6,606 bases of DNA. It comes from an uncultured bacterium. GTDB lineage: Bacteria; Patescibacteriota; Minisyncoccia; Phycocordibacterales; CAIZLB01. A program made the position numbers and the translations under genes. The stretch lies in assembly GCA_903952785.1 (NCBI GenBank), contig CAJBHC010000039.1:1-6606 (forward strand). Direction: 5' to 3'. Numbering within the stretch: the stretch's first letter is position 1; every line of letters starts with the position of its first letter. The notes below the pieces were generated by a model. It made no database searches. It saw only the letters and a list, made by a program, of their open reading frames with translations, and was not told where the DNA came from. Shown here piece after piece: positions 1-5,823 of the stretch.

Positions 1-225
1 AGATATCGCTCTTGGGCCTTCAGTTGCATTTAATCCTTGACATGATTTATAATGTTCATTTTTTTCATCCAATATGGTTAGTGTAGAAATCGGAACATGC
101 AACTTCTCTGTTGCTTCTTTTGTGAATCGGTCAAAACGCTCTTCTGGAGCAAGATTGTCTAAAAGTCCCATTTCTTGGATTCTCTTTAGACTTGAGTCTT
201 CTATTGATTGATTTCTTTTTTTCAT
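1..225 (-). CDS. GAF-domain signalling protein, N-terminal part (cut by window edge)
   Basis: The minus strand is open from an ATG at 225-223 to the window edge, giving 75 codons with no stop. The residues follow the N-terminus of a common GAF subgroup: a 'RIQEMGLLDNLAPEERFDRF' helix, then 'VPISTLTILDE', then a 'HYKSCQGLNATEGPR' strand. In that family these match the L-D-T-x-P-E-x-R-F-D segment and the 'VDE...FKS..G' strand. GAF domains are cytoplasmic small-ligand or redox sensors, usually fused to a histidine kinase, GGDEF or phosphatase module. The output domain lies outside the window, so the protein's function cannot be named. There is no signal peptide. The gene is divergent from the histidine kinase at 367, with 141 nt between start codons. 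The start is supported by a TACAAT hexamer exactly 6 nt upstream. Confidence 0.72.
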   Translation of the reverse strand, partial: MKKRNQSIEDSSLKRIQEMGLLDNLAPEERFDRFTKEATEKLHVPISTLTILDEKNEHYKSCQGLNATEGPRAIS

Positions 226-231
226 GTTAGT

Positions 232-237
232 ATTGTA
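232..237 (-). promoter_or_regulatory. -10 element of the GAF gene, leaderless spacing
   Basis: Read on the minus strand the hexamer is TACAAT, separated by six bases (ACTAAC) from the ATG at 225-223. This predicts transcription starting at or next to the start codon. No TG precedes it and no good -35 is visible. A second TATAAT-like hexamer lies about 12 bases further upstream in the same AT-rich stretch, so the assignment is tentative. Confidence 0.45.
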
Positions 238-351
238 GTTTAACTATTATAACTTAATTATACTACTATTGGCGCAAAATGCTATATATGATTTGCTTCC
301 CCGTCCTTAGAATTTTGTGGCCGTTTCAGCACTTATTTGGTTTGTTATTTA

Positions 352-360
352 TGATATAAT
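352..360 (+). promoter_or_regulatory. Extended -10 promoter of the histidine kinase gene
   Basis: TGATATAAT is a perfect TGn-TATAAT extended -10. It ends 6 nt before the ATG at 367, so the predicted transcription start is at the start codon. The -35 zone (around 332-337) is poor, which is normal for extended -10 promoters. No Shine-Dalgarno sequence lies upstream of the ATG. Confidence 0.65.
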
Positions 361-366
361 ATTCTC

Positions 367-1704
367 ATGAGTGTAAAAATAAAGCATCTTAGTATAAGTC
401 TATTAATTATAGTTATATTTACAGTTCCGCTATACTTTGCAACCCCATATTTAATTAATATATTTTTGAATCCTCAAAAATATATTAAATTGGGCAACTT
501 TTTTGTAAACTACAGCGTTTCTGATTTTCAAATTCAAATTTTATCCGTCTCTTTTTACACATTAATTGTTTTGATAGGTTATATCGTCTATCTGCTCGCA
601 ACAGTCTCAACTAGGGCACAGTTGTTATCAGATTATCAGAACAAGGACCTGCTAGTTGCTAAATACGGATTAGAGGAGCTGTATGCTAATGCACCAATTC
701 CATATTTAACAATAAACTCTGATGGTGAGATATGTGGATGTAACAAATCCGCCCTCAGGTTCTTTGGAGTATTGCCAGAAGAGATATTGAGTAAGAACTT
801 TTTTGCGTATGCTTCAGAGGAAGATGTTGAACTTGGAAAAAAGTTCTTTGATTTCTACAAATCTGATGTTCCAATAAGCAAAAAAGAAATCAGAATAAGG
901 GTTAAGGATGGTGAAATAAAATGGGTTTCTCTTTCAATCTTTTTAACTAAAGACGCCTTTACACAAGACAAGAGCGGGCTTGTAACAGTATTTGATATTT
1001 CAGACCAAAAACAGCTAGATCAAGCAAAAACAGAGTTTGTTTCTCTTGCTTCTCATCAATTAAGAACCCCACTTGCAACCATTAAGTGGTATTCAGAAAT
1101 GCTTAATTCAAATCAATTAGGAAAATTGAACGAGAAACAAAAAGAGTATATTGATAAGGTGTATCTTGTAAACACTGGGATGATTGATCTGGTGGAGATA
1201 CTTCTTAATGTTTCAAGAATAGAAATAGGAACTCTGAAAATAGAAAAGCAGCCTGTGAACGTGTCAGAGATAATAGATAGTATTTTGGTTGAACTAGCAT
1301 CGCAAATTGATAAGAAGAAAATAATGTTTAAAAAGGATTATAATAGCACGTCAACCATCATAGACAGTGATCCAAGACTACTTAGAATTGTAATTCAGAA
1401 CTTAATTACAAATGCAATTAAATACAATAAAGATGGGGGTAGTGTGACAGTAAGCCTTGAAAAGGGTTTTGGTATTGGTCAGAGTTCTGTAATCATATCA
1501 GATACAGGGCTTGGTATTCCAAAAGAGGATCAGGATAGAATCTTTTCAAAACTATTCAGAGCGAGGAACGTTAAGGACGTGGGTAGTTCTCAGAGTACAG
1601 GTCTAGGGCTATATCTAGTTAAATCTGTAGTTCAGGCCTTGGGCGGTAGTATAAGTTTTAAATCGGAAGAAAATGTTGGCTCAACTTTCACTTTAGGGTT
1701 ATAA
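367..1704 (+). CDS. Membrane PAS sensor histidine kinase
   Basis: This 445-residue sensor kinase autophosphorylates on histidine and passes the phosphate to a response regulator. Two membrane segments (about residues 8-28 and 58-79) enclose a loop of about 30 residues. A PAS domain follows (about 102-215, ending in the 'VFDISDQKQL' strand typical of PAS). The dimerisation domain carries the phosphoacceptor His at 230 in SLASHQLRTPL. The ATPase domain shows the N-box (NLITNAIKYN, Asn345/Asn349), G1 (DTGLGIP, Asp379), an F-box (RIFSKLFRA) and G2 (TGLGLYL, 411-417). All catalytic motifs are intact and no HAMP domain is obvious. The short external loop suggests sensing within the membrane or by the PAS domain, but no ligand can be inferred. 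The receiver gene begins 7 nt after the stop, so the two are a likely cognate pair. The start is set by the extended -10. Confidence 0.95.
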   Translation: MSVKIKHLSISLLIIVIFTVPLYFATPYLINIFLNPQKYIKLGNFFVNYSVSDFQIQILSVSFYTLIVLIGYIVYLLATVSTRAQLLSDYQNKDLLVAKYGLEELYANAPIPYLTINSDGEICGCNKSALRFFGVLPEEILSKNFFAYASEEDVELGKKFFDFYKSDVPISKKEIRIRVKDGEIKWVSLSIFLTKDAFTQDKSGLVTVFDISDQKQLDQAKTEFVSLASHQLRTPLATIKWYSEMLNSNQLGKLNEKQKEYIDKVYLVNTGMIDLVEILLNVSRIEIGTLKIEKQPVNVSEIIDSILVELASQIDKKKIMFKKDYNSTSTIIDSDPRLLRIVIQNLITNAIKYNKDGGSVTVSLEKGFGIGQSSVIISDTGLGIPKEDQDRIFSKLFRARNVKDVGSSQSTGLGLYLVKSVVQALGGSISFKSEENVGSTFTLGL

Positions 1705-1705
1705 T
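1676..1705 (+). promoter_or_regulatory. Internal promoter for the receiver gene, inside the kinase tail
   Basis: TTGGCT (1676-1681) and a perfect TATAAT (1700-1705) are separated by 18 bp. The -10 overlaps the kinase stop codon (1702-1704) and ends 6 nt before the receiver ATG at 1712. The spacing equals that at the other leaderless starts, which argues against coincidence. The base triplet before the hexamer is GGT, so it lacks the TG extension. Confidence 0.5.
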
Positions 1706-1711
1706 ATATAC

Positions 1712-2134
1712 ATGGAAATACAAAATACAACAAATCAAAATGATGCGTCAGTAGATATTAATAAAAAGAAGGTGCTTGTAATTGATGATGATGAAAACCT
1801 GACTTCTGTTCTAGTTGATAAATTAAATTTCTCTGGCTTTGATGCTGATTTTTCAAATGATAGTGAGTCGGGATTAAAGAAAGCAATAGAGACAAAGCCT
1901 GATGCAATTCTTTTGGATGTTAAAATGCCAAACATGAGTGGGTGGGAAGTATTGGAAAAGCTTAGGGTTGATACGTGGGGGGAGACGGCTAAGGTTATAA
2001 TGTTGACGTCAATAGATCAGGCAGAAAGTGTCGCTCATGCAATGGAGGAGGGAAGCACTGTATTTATCGTAAAAACAAATTATACACTAGATCAGGTTGT
2101 TGGAAAGGTTAAGGAGGTTTTGCGTGTAAAGTAA
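1712..2134 (+). CDS. Single-domain (CheY-like) response regulator
   Basis: This 140-residue protein is a receiver domain with no output domain. After a polar N-terminal tail of about 18 residues, the fold begins at 'KKVLVIDDDENL'. The acidic pocket is Asp25-Asp27, the phosphoacceptor is Asp69 in 'AILLDVKMPNMSGWEVL', the switch Thr is Thr99 in 'IMLTS', and the conserved Lys is Lys121 in 'FIVKT'. All phosphotransfer residues are present. The gene lies 7 nt downstream of the histidine kinase, so phosphorylation by that kinase is the simplest reading. Without a DNA-binding or enzymatic domain, output must be through protein contact (as in CheY or PilG/PilH) or as a relay or phosphate sink. The adjacent pilus genes make a motility role conceivable but unproven. 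It may be made both from the kinase transcript and from its own promoter. Confidence 0.93.
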   Translation: MEIQNTTNQNDASVDINKKKVLVIDDDENLTSVLVDKLNFSGFDADFSNDSESGLKKAIETKPDAILLDVKMPNMSGWEVLEKLRVDTWGETAKVIMLTSIDQAESVAHAMEEGSTVFIVKTNYTLDQVVGKVKEVLRVK

Positions 2135-2147
2135 TTGTCGCAGGCCA

Positions 2148-2159
2148 AGTAAATTTACT
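2148..2159. repeat. Perfect 12-bp palindrome
   Basis: AGTAAATTTACT is identical to its own reverse complement. It lies 14 nt after the receiver stop codon and about 85 nt upstream of the next start. It could be a dimeric regulator site, or a chance palindrome in AT-rich DNA. It lacks the GC stem and T-run of a terminator. Confidence 0.4.
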
Positions 2160-2176
2160 AACATTGTAATATCCAA

Positions 2177-2222
2177 ACGACGAGCCCTGTGGCGATTCAC
2201 CAGAGTCGTCTACTAAATCGCC
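2177..2222. repeat. Two interleaved inverted repeats in the 2135-2244 intergenic region
   Basis: One perfect 7-bp inverted repeat is GGCGATT (2191-2197) with AATCGCC (2216-2222), around an 18-nt loop. A second, GACGA (2179-2183) with TCGTC (2206-2210), encloses a short TGG/CCA stem (2190-2192 with 2200-2202). The arms interleave, so in RNA the two hairpins would exclude each other or form a pseudoknot. In DNA the right arm of the first falls in the spacer just upstream of the -10 of the next gene, as an operator would. There is no T-run, so it is not a standard terminator. Confidence 0.4.
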
Positions 2223-2229
2223 TAATGGG

Positions 2230-2238
2230 TGGTATAAT
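2230..2238 (+). promoter_or_regulatory. Extended -10 promoter of the gene at 2245
   Basis: TGGTATAAT is a perfect TGn-TATAAT motif. It ends 6 nt before the ATG at 2245, predicting a leaderless transcript. No convincing -35 is seen at 2208-2216, and no Shine-Dalgarno precedes the ATG. Confidence 0.65.
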
Positions 2239-2244
2239 ATCACT

Positions 2245-3624
2245 ATGAATTTTGATAATAAAAACAGAGGAACAGTTTCATTTGTATTCTATTTCATTAT
2301 CGCTTTAGCCTTACTCGCTATAGCTGGATATTATATTGGAATTAATGAACAGCAAAAATTATTTAAAATTATTTCGGATAAAAAACAACAACAGAATCAG
2401 ATTGAAATCGGCAATTCTCCAATGCAAGATATTGGAGCGCCAAATCTGTCTATTGATCAGGATTCGTCAATAAAAAGTATAATAGATTCTCCTTATGTGG
2501 TGCTTAGAAATTTAAAATCTAATTCAAGTATTGGTGCTGGTGTTGTCGGTAGTGGGGCTAGCTCTATTGTAGTGGATGGAACAAGTACTGATGTTGGACC
2601 AAATGTTGATGTAAATTCAACAGCGTTTTCTGCTGTGTTGGATGTTGCTAGGAAAGCAAAATATTTACTCTGGCTCACAGACAGTACTGCTGTAGATGTG
2701 GAGTTGGTAAACGGGGTGGCGACAGGAAAGAATTGTTATACTTCTCCAGATGGTAAGGTGTGTTTTCCTAAATATAAATTAGAAAAAGTTTGGGCAATCG
2801 GAGACTTAAATAAGGATAAAATGGATGATGCTTTAGTATCAGTCTCTATAAGTGAAAATGTTTTGCAAAATAAGCCTATAGTCAGCAGGCTGTTTGCTTT
2901 AATGTCTACGTCTACCGTGGGTCAAGATGTGTCTAGTTCATCGGTGGCCACATCAGGTATGTCACATTATGTTGTTCCACTTAATTACGGATATGATGTA
3001 ATTCTATATTCAGCAGATATTAGCGAAGGCGATATAATTTTATTTGAAAGTATTTACAGAAAAGGTGATGTTCCTGGTAAGCCATCGGCAAACATGGTAG
3101 TTAGACACAAGATTGAAGGTAATGCTATTTATCTGACTAGTGAAGCAACATTATTTGCGGAACAAAAAGAGAGTACATCAATTTGGTATCCATATAATTA
3201 TGAGATTGATGGTTTAAATTTTTCATTCAAAGCACCTGATTCGTGGCAAAAAGTGGAGAGCTTTGATAAGGCTGTAAAGATAATTTTTAAAGAAAAAGGT
3301 GGAAGAAATCTTGTTCTTGAGACAAGAAATATTGTTGAGACTTGTTCCGAGTATAATTTAAATTTGAGTGATTCTAAGGATGTTAAAATCAAAAGCTCAG
3401 AGTTTATTGATTTGGGGCAATTTGGGGTAGGGCTCTATGTTAAGTATGCAATAATCAATATTAATGATTCAGGTTTAAAACAATATCATGCTGATATATG
3501 TGTAACTGACAAAAACACTGACAAGAAGGTTTTCAGTCTCTATTCAACTACAAAAGAAGATGATATTCCATATTTTTCAATTTTCGATAAGATTTGGAGT
3601 ACATTCAAGATTGTGCAGGAATAG
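2245..3624 (+). CDS. Membrane-anchored extracytoplasmic protein of unknown function
   Basis: I do not recognise this 459-residue protein as a named family. One N-terminal membrane segment (about 11-31) follows a short polar tail, so it is probably anchored with most of the chain outside the membrane. Residues 40-125 are Ser/Asn/Gln-rich and look like a disordered linker. A middle region (about 126-305) contains 'AIGDLNKDKMDDALV' (184-198), whose D187-N189-D191-D194-D195 pattern resembles the calcium loop of FG-GAP/VCBS-type repeats (GDxNxDxxDD). The last third (about 318-457), opening 'YEIDGLNFSFKAPDSW' and ending 'FDKIWSTFKI', resembles the PsbP-like/lipoprotein folds seen in many CPR surface proteins; this is a low-confidence match. 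Four Cys (164, 173, 367, 419) could form two disulfides. It is monocistronic by its own promoter. No enzyme motif is visible. Confidence 0.85.
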   Translation: MNFDNKNRGTVSFVFYFIIALALLAIAGYYIGINEQQKLFKIISDKKQQQNQIEIGNSPMQDIGAPNLSIDQDSSIKSIIDSPYVVLRNLKSNSSIGAGVVGSGASSIVVDGTSTDVGPNVDVNSTAFSAVLDVARKAKYLLWLTDSTAVDVELVNGVATGKNCYTSPDGKVCFPKYKLEKVWAIGDLNKDKMDDALVSVSISENVLQNKPIVSRLFALMSTSTVGQDVSSSSVATSGMSHYVVPLNYGYDVILYSADISEGDIILFESIYRKGDVPGKPSANMVVRHKIEGNAIYLTSEATLFAEQKESTSIWYPYNYEIDGLNFSFKAPDSWQKVESFDKAVKIIFKEKGGRNLVLETRNIVETCSEYNLNLSDSKDVKIKSSEFIDLGQFGVGLYVKYAIININDSGLKQYHADICVTDKNTDKKVFSLYSTTKEDDIPYFSIFDKIWSTFKIVQE

Positions 3625-3646
3625 TGTGTCTTGGTGTTTTAAGCTA

Positions 3647-3675
3647 TTGCTAATTTGAATATTGCGTGGTAGTAT
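3647..3675 (+). promoter_or_regulatory. Promoter of the Gly/Tyr-rich protein gene
   Basis: TTGCTA (3647-3652), a 17-bp spacer, and TAGTAT (3670-3675) preceded by TGG form a -35 plus extended -10 promoter. The -10 ends 6 nt before the ATG at 3682. This favours ATG 3682 over the in-frame TTG at 3676, which would lie upstream of the predicted transcription start. Confidence 0.6.
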
Positions 3676-3681
3676 TTGGAC

Positions 3682-4419
3682 ATGAATAAAGTTTTGACCA
3701 AAATATCTATATTGTCTATTGTATTTATTGCGCTGTCTGTTTTTGTGCCACAAGGTCAAGTTGGCGCTTCTAGTTATTATGATAATAGCTACGGATATGG
3801 TGGAAGCGCCTACTATGGTGCTTCTGCTACTATTGGTGTATACGGTGGCTATGGCGAAAGTACTTACGGTAATTATGGAGGCTACAGTGATCCATACAGT
3901 AGTTATGGAGGATATGGAGGAGGTTATTATGCTGACCCATATAGTAATAATTACACTGGTTATGGAGGTTACACCAATGCATACGGTGGAAGCTATTATG
4001 ATTCATCTTATGGTTGTGGGTATGACTGTGGATGTAGTAGTTATAGTGGATGTGGAAGTAGTTACTCATATAGTGCACCACAATACAATCAATCGTACAC
4101 TCAACCCTTTCAATACTATCAGTATCCCCAAATAACATTTGTTCCAACGGGAAATAGCAATGGAGGTATAACTCAATCTTATCAATATCAAAATTTTCCC
4201 CAAATAACATTCGTCCCAACTCAGAATAATATAAACAACAGCTCTTATAACAATTCTTCAAGTAATACAACGGCAACAGCAGGTTCTTTGTATTATCAAG
4301 CTGGTAATGGACAGCCTTACAATCAATCTGGGTACAATTCTAATTATAATTACGGAAATCAATATCAAAACGGTGGACAATATCAAAGTGGAAATGGGGG
4401 ATTTATAAGAACAAACTAA
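3682..4419 (+). CDS. Secreted Gly/Tyr-rich low-complexity surface protein with PQITFVPT repeats
   Basis: This 245-residue protein matches no named family that I know. A Sec signal peptide is clear: lysines at 3 and 7, a hydrophobic core at about 8-22, and a probable cleavage after Ala29 (VGA|SS). The mature chain has three zones. Residues 30-110 are built of GGY/YGG/SYYG units, with a repeated Y-[SA]-D-P-Y-S block at 68-73 and 83-88. Residues 111-125 hold four Cys (112, 116, 118, 124), suiting a disulfide knot or metal site. Residues 126-245 are Gln/Asn/Tyr/Ser-rich and carry PQITFVPT exactly twice (149-156 and 173-180, 24 residues apart). There is no LPxTG motif, C-terminal membrane segment or lipobox, so attachment is unexplained. 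Composition suggests an extracellular, self-associating or adhesive protein (inference). The start is ATG 3682; an upstream in-frame TTG at 3676 is less likely given the promoter. Confidence 0.85.
   Translation: MNKVLTKISILSIVFIALSVFVPQGQVGASSYYDNSYGYGGSAYYGASATIGVYGGYGESTYGNYGGYSDPYSSYGGYGGGYYADPYSNNYTGYGGYTNAYGGSYYDSSYGCGYDCGCSSYSGCGSSYSYSAPQYNQSYTQPFQYYQYPQITFVPTGNSNGGITQSYQYQNFPQITFVPTQNNINNSSYNNSSSNTTATAGSLYYQAGNGQPYNQSGYNSNYNYGNQYQNGGQYQSGNGGFIRTN
4126..4220 (+). repeat. Pair of 23-bp direct repeats encoding PQITFVPT
   Basis: Copies at 4126-4148 and 4198-4220 begin CCCCAAATAACATT and differ at only two positions. The offset is 72 bp (24 codons), so the reading frame is preserved. The flanking QSY/QYQ-rich DNA is more diverged, suggesting an internal duplication in which this segment is under protein-level constraint. 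Confidence 0.75.
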
Positions 4420-4456
4420 TCATTTAGATTTAGGTTGTGAAATATGGCGTGAAATA

Positions 4457-4485
4457 ATGACAAGACTAATTTTAGCTGATACAAT
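4457..4485 (+). promoter_or_regulatory. Promoter of the DedA-family gene
   Basis: ATGACA (4457-4462), a 17-bp spacer, and TACAAT (4480-4485) preceded by TGA form a good -35 plus extended -10 promoter. The predicted start of transcription, near 4492, leaves a leader of about 8 nt before the ATG at 4500. This is the one gene in the window that does not show the 6-nt leaderless spacing. Confidence 0.6.
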
Positions 4486-4499
4486 CAAGTGACATAAAT

Positions 4500-5123
4500 A
4501 TGCTGGAATTTCTAATCACACCAATCATTGACTCAATGCCTTATTTTGCCTCAATGGGCATTCTTATTTATTTGGTAGTTTTTATCGTCTCTGGATTAGA
4601 ATCAAGCCCGGTGGGTGCAGTATTTCCGGGAGTTATTGTAACGCTTTATTTTGGTTCGATAGTCTCTCAAGGGTACATGGCTTTCTGGCCATGCGTTATT
4701 GCCTCTATAGTTGGTGCATCAATTGGTGATACTGTTAGTTACTACGTTGGAAGATACGGTAGACGATTCTTTAAAGATGATCATAAATTTTTGAGTACAA
4801 CAAATTTGCAAGCTGGACACAAATTTTTTGATAAGTATGGGGCAAAGAGTATTATTATAGCTAGGTTCATTGGGCCAATAAGACCTGTTGTTCCAATAGT
4901 GGCTGGGACAACTCATATGGACTTTAAAATGTTTACGATATGGAACGTGATTGGTGCAACGCTTTGGTCTTTAGCATATTTAACACTCGGAGTTGTTGTT
5001 GGTAAAAAGTGGCACATCATCGGACAATATTTCTCAGAAGCTGGTTTAGTATTGTCTCTTGTTGGTATAATTCTATTTGTATTGTGGTTAAAGGCGGAGA
5101 GGAAGAAGAGTATTGGTGTTTGA
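4500..5123 (+). CDS. DedA-family (SNARE-associated / VTT domain) membrane protein
   Basis: This 207-residue integral membrane protein has the usual DedA length and motifs. It shows the early acidic 'LESSPVGAVFPG' re-entrant segment (Glu34, Pro43-Gly44), the 'GASIGDTVSYYVGRYGRRF' block (Gly76-Asp77, Gly84), and the signature 'FFDKYGAKSIIIARFIGPIRPVVPIVAG' (Arg122, Pro126, Arg128, Pro132, Ala135-Gly136). Hydrophobic segments lie at about 18-36, 42-58, 62-83, 126-136, 145-167 and 181-197. The family includes proton-dependent lipid flippases (for example undecaprenyl-phosphate or phosphatidylethanolamine scrambling) needed for envelope integrity; the substrate here cannot be predicted. It is transcribed from its own promoter. 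The stop TGA is directly followed by a second TGA (5124-5126). It also overlaps by one base (TGATG) an ATG opening a 41-codon reading frame. Confidence 0.93.
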   Translation: MLEFLITPIIDSMPYFASMGILIYLVVFIVSGLESSPVGAVFPGVIVTLYFGSIVSQGYMAFWPCVIASIVGASIGDTVSYYVGRYGRRFFKDDHKFLSTTNLQAGHKFFDKYGAKSIIIARFIGPIRPVVPIVAGTTHMDFKMFTIWNVIGATLWSLAYLTLGVVVGKKWHIIGQYFSEAGLVLSLVGIILFVLWLKAERKKSIGV

Positions 5124-5248
5124 TGAGATGGATTGGATGTAGTGAAAAGGTGCGAGAGTTGGTAGATGAAAGGGGGAGTCAATATTTTTTTGGGTACAAA
5201 GCAAAACTCCGAAAATCTTTTGTAATTCTTTATAATTTCTTTATATAA
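5123..5248 (+). CDS. Possible translationally coupled small ORF (41 aa)
   Basis: An ATG at 5123 overlaps the DedA stop by one base (TGATG), an arrangement used for termination-reinitiation. The product would be 41 residues: a basic, polar first part ('MRWIGCSEKVRELVDERG') and a hydrophobic, aromatic end ('FVILYNFFI'). It has no recognisable family. Against it, its last 12 codons coincide with the 34-bp element shared with the pilin promoter (5212-5245), so that stretch is better explained as regulatory DNA. It is listed only as a candidate. Confidence 0.18.
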   Translation: MRWIGCSEKVRELVDERGSQYFFGYKAKLRKSFVILYNFFI

Positions 5249-5249
5249 A
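5212..5249 (+). promoter_or_regulatory. Phased TCTTT element, copy 1 (upstream of pseudopilin-like gene)
   Basis: Three TCTTT cores start at 5216, 5227 and 5238, an exact 11-bp period, each preceded by an A/T-rich step. The block matches 5824-5861 at 28 of the first 34 positions and 31 of 38 overall. It ends just upstream of the -35 zone of the -10 at 5266-5271. Its position relative to the start codon is identical in both copies. An 11-bp direct-repeat spacing is characteristic of OmpR/PhoB-type winged-helix activators (known), but the regulator here is unknown. Confidence 0.6.
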
Positions 5250-5262
5250 CTTTAAGTACTTT

Positions 5263-5271
5263 TGTTATGAT
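5263..5271 (+). promoter_or_regulatory. Extended -10 promoter of the pseudopilin-like gene
   Basis: TGTTATGAT (TGn-TATGAT) ends 6 nt before the ATG at 5278, the standard leaderless spacing of this window. It favours ATG 5278 over the in-frame TTG at 5275. The -35 zone is occupied by the end of the phased TCTTT element rather than by a TTGACA-like box. Confidence 0.6.
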
Positions 5272-5277
5272 CTCTTG

Positions 5278-5781
5278 ATGATCTCAAAAATACAAAAAAG
5301 ACAAGGTGGTTTTGCTTTTATCGTCTTTATTATAATAATGGCTATGTCGTTAATGTTGATGATTATTAATTACTCAGAAAATGAAAAGCGGATTGCAGAT
5401 AATGTTAGGGAGATAATAAAGACGGAAAGAGATTTGCAGAATGGTCTGTTATGTGTTGGTCGTATTTCAAATATATTATCAAGATATCCATTGCTTAATG
5501 ATGATTTAATTTTACATATTAGGGATCTAAATATAAGTGAATTGGATGACAAAAACTATTGGGTTAATGGATATGGTTTTTCTAATTACAAAGGAAAGGA
5601 TAGTCCGCAATTCAATTGTCGGGTTTTAAGTTTTAACATTTGCGATGATTTTGATTGTAATTATAAGGCCGTTGTTCTTGGCGACGGTGATGACGGGGAT
5701 GAATCTCGTGTTAAGATTTATATTGAGTGGAAAATTGATGAGCATAGATTTTATGTTAGTAAATTAAATTTGATTAACTAA
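5278..5781 (+). CDS. Small PilX/pseudopilin-like membrane protein
   Basis: This 167-residue protein begins MISKIQKRQGG, a basic segment ending in Gly-Gly, and then a hydrophobic stretch (about 12-30, 'FAFIVFIIIMAMSLMLM'). A polar helix follows ('NYSENEKRIADNVREIIKTE', 31-50). This is the shape of a type IV pilus minor pilin or PilX/GspK-like protein. Cleavage after Gly11 would expose Phe12, but the +5 position is Val16 rather than Glu; lack of Glu5 is a known trait of GspK-type tip pseudopilins. The exodomain is short, with four Cys (59, 114, 122, 127) and an acidic 'GDGDDGDES' loop near 136-144 that could bind calcium. The nearby pilin and the shared upstream element support a pilus role. 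It could instead be an unrelated single-pass protein. ATG 5278 is preferred over TTG 5275 on promoter spacing. Confidence 0.75.
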   Translation: MISKIQKRQGGFAFIVFIIIMAMSLMLMIINYSENEKRIADNVREIIKTERDLQNGLLCVGRISNILSRYPLLNDDLILHIRDLNISELDDKNYWVNGYGFSNYKGKDSPQFNCRVLSFNICDDFDCNYKAVVLGDGDDGDESRVKIYIEWKIDEHRFYVSKLNLIN

Positions 5782-5823
5782 GACTCAAATATACTTTTAC
5801 ACATCAGTGCTGATTTGATACAT

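Noticed and set aside
3676..3681. TTG at 3676 as the start of the Gly/Tyr-rich protein.
   Set aside because: It would begin directly after the -10 hexamer, upstream of the predicted transcription start, while ATG 3682 has the 6-nt spacing seen at other genes.
3719..4276. Long open frames overlapping the Gly/Tyr-rich gene (138 codons on plus, 148 on minus).
   Set aside because: They arise from the low-complexity, repetitive codons of the secreted protein. Their products are Met/Val- or His/Tyr/Asn-rich with no domain, and only the 3682 frame has a signal peptide and a promoter.
5121..5126. UGA recoded as Gly, as in Gracilibacteria and Absconditabacteria.
   Set aside because: No gene has an in-frame internal TGA. 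The only TGA used is the DedA stop, where the protein has its normal family length and a second TGA follows.
5184..5191. Run of seven T after the DedA gene as an intrinsic terminator.
   Set aside because: The preceding 60 nt are nearly free of C on the plus strand, so no GC stem can form in front of the T-run.
5009..5248. A 79-codon plus-strand frame starting inside the DedA gene.
   Set aside because: The first half is an out-of-frame shadow of DedA. Only the part after ATG 5123 could be independent, and it is listed separately at low confidence.
5803..5814. ATCAG-TG-CTGAT inverted repeat between the pseudopilin-like and pilin genes.
   Set aside because: Arms of only 5 bp around a 2-nt centre, no T-run, and no second copy upstream of the other pilin-like gene; likely chance.
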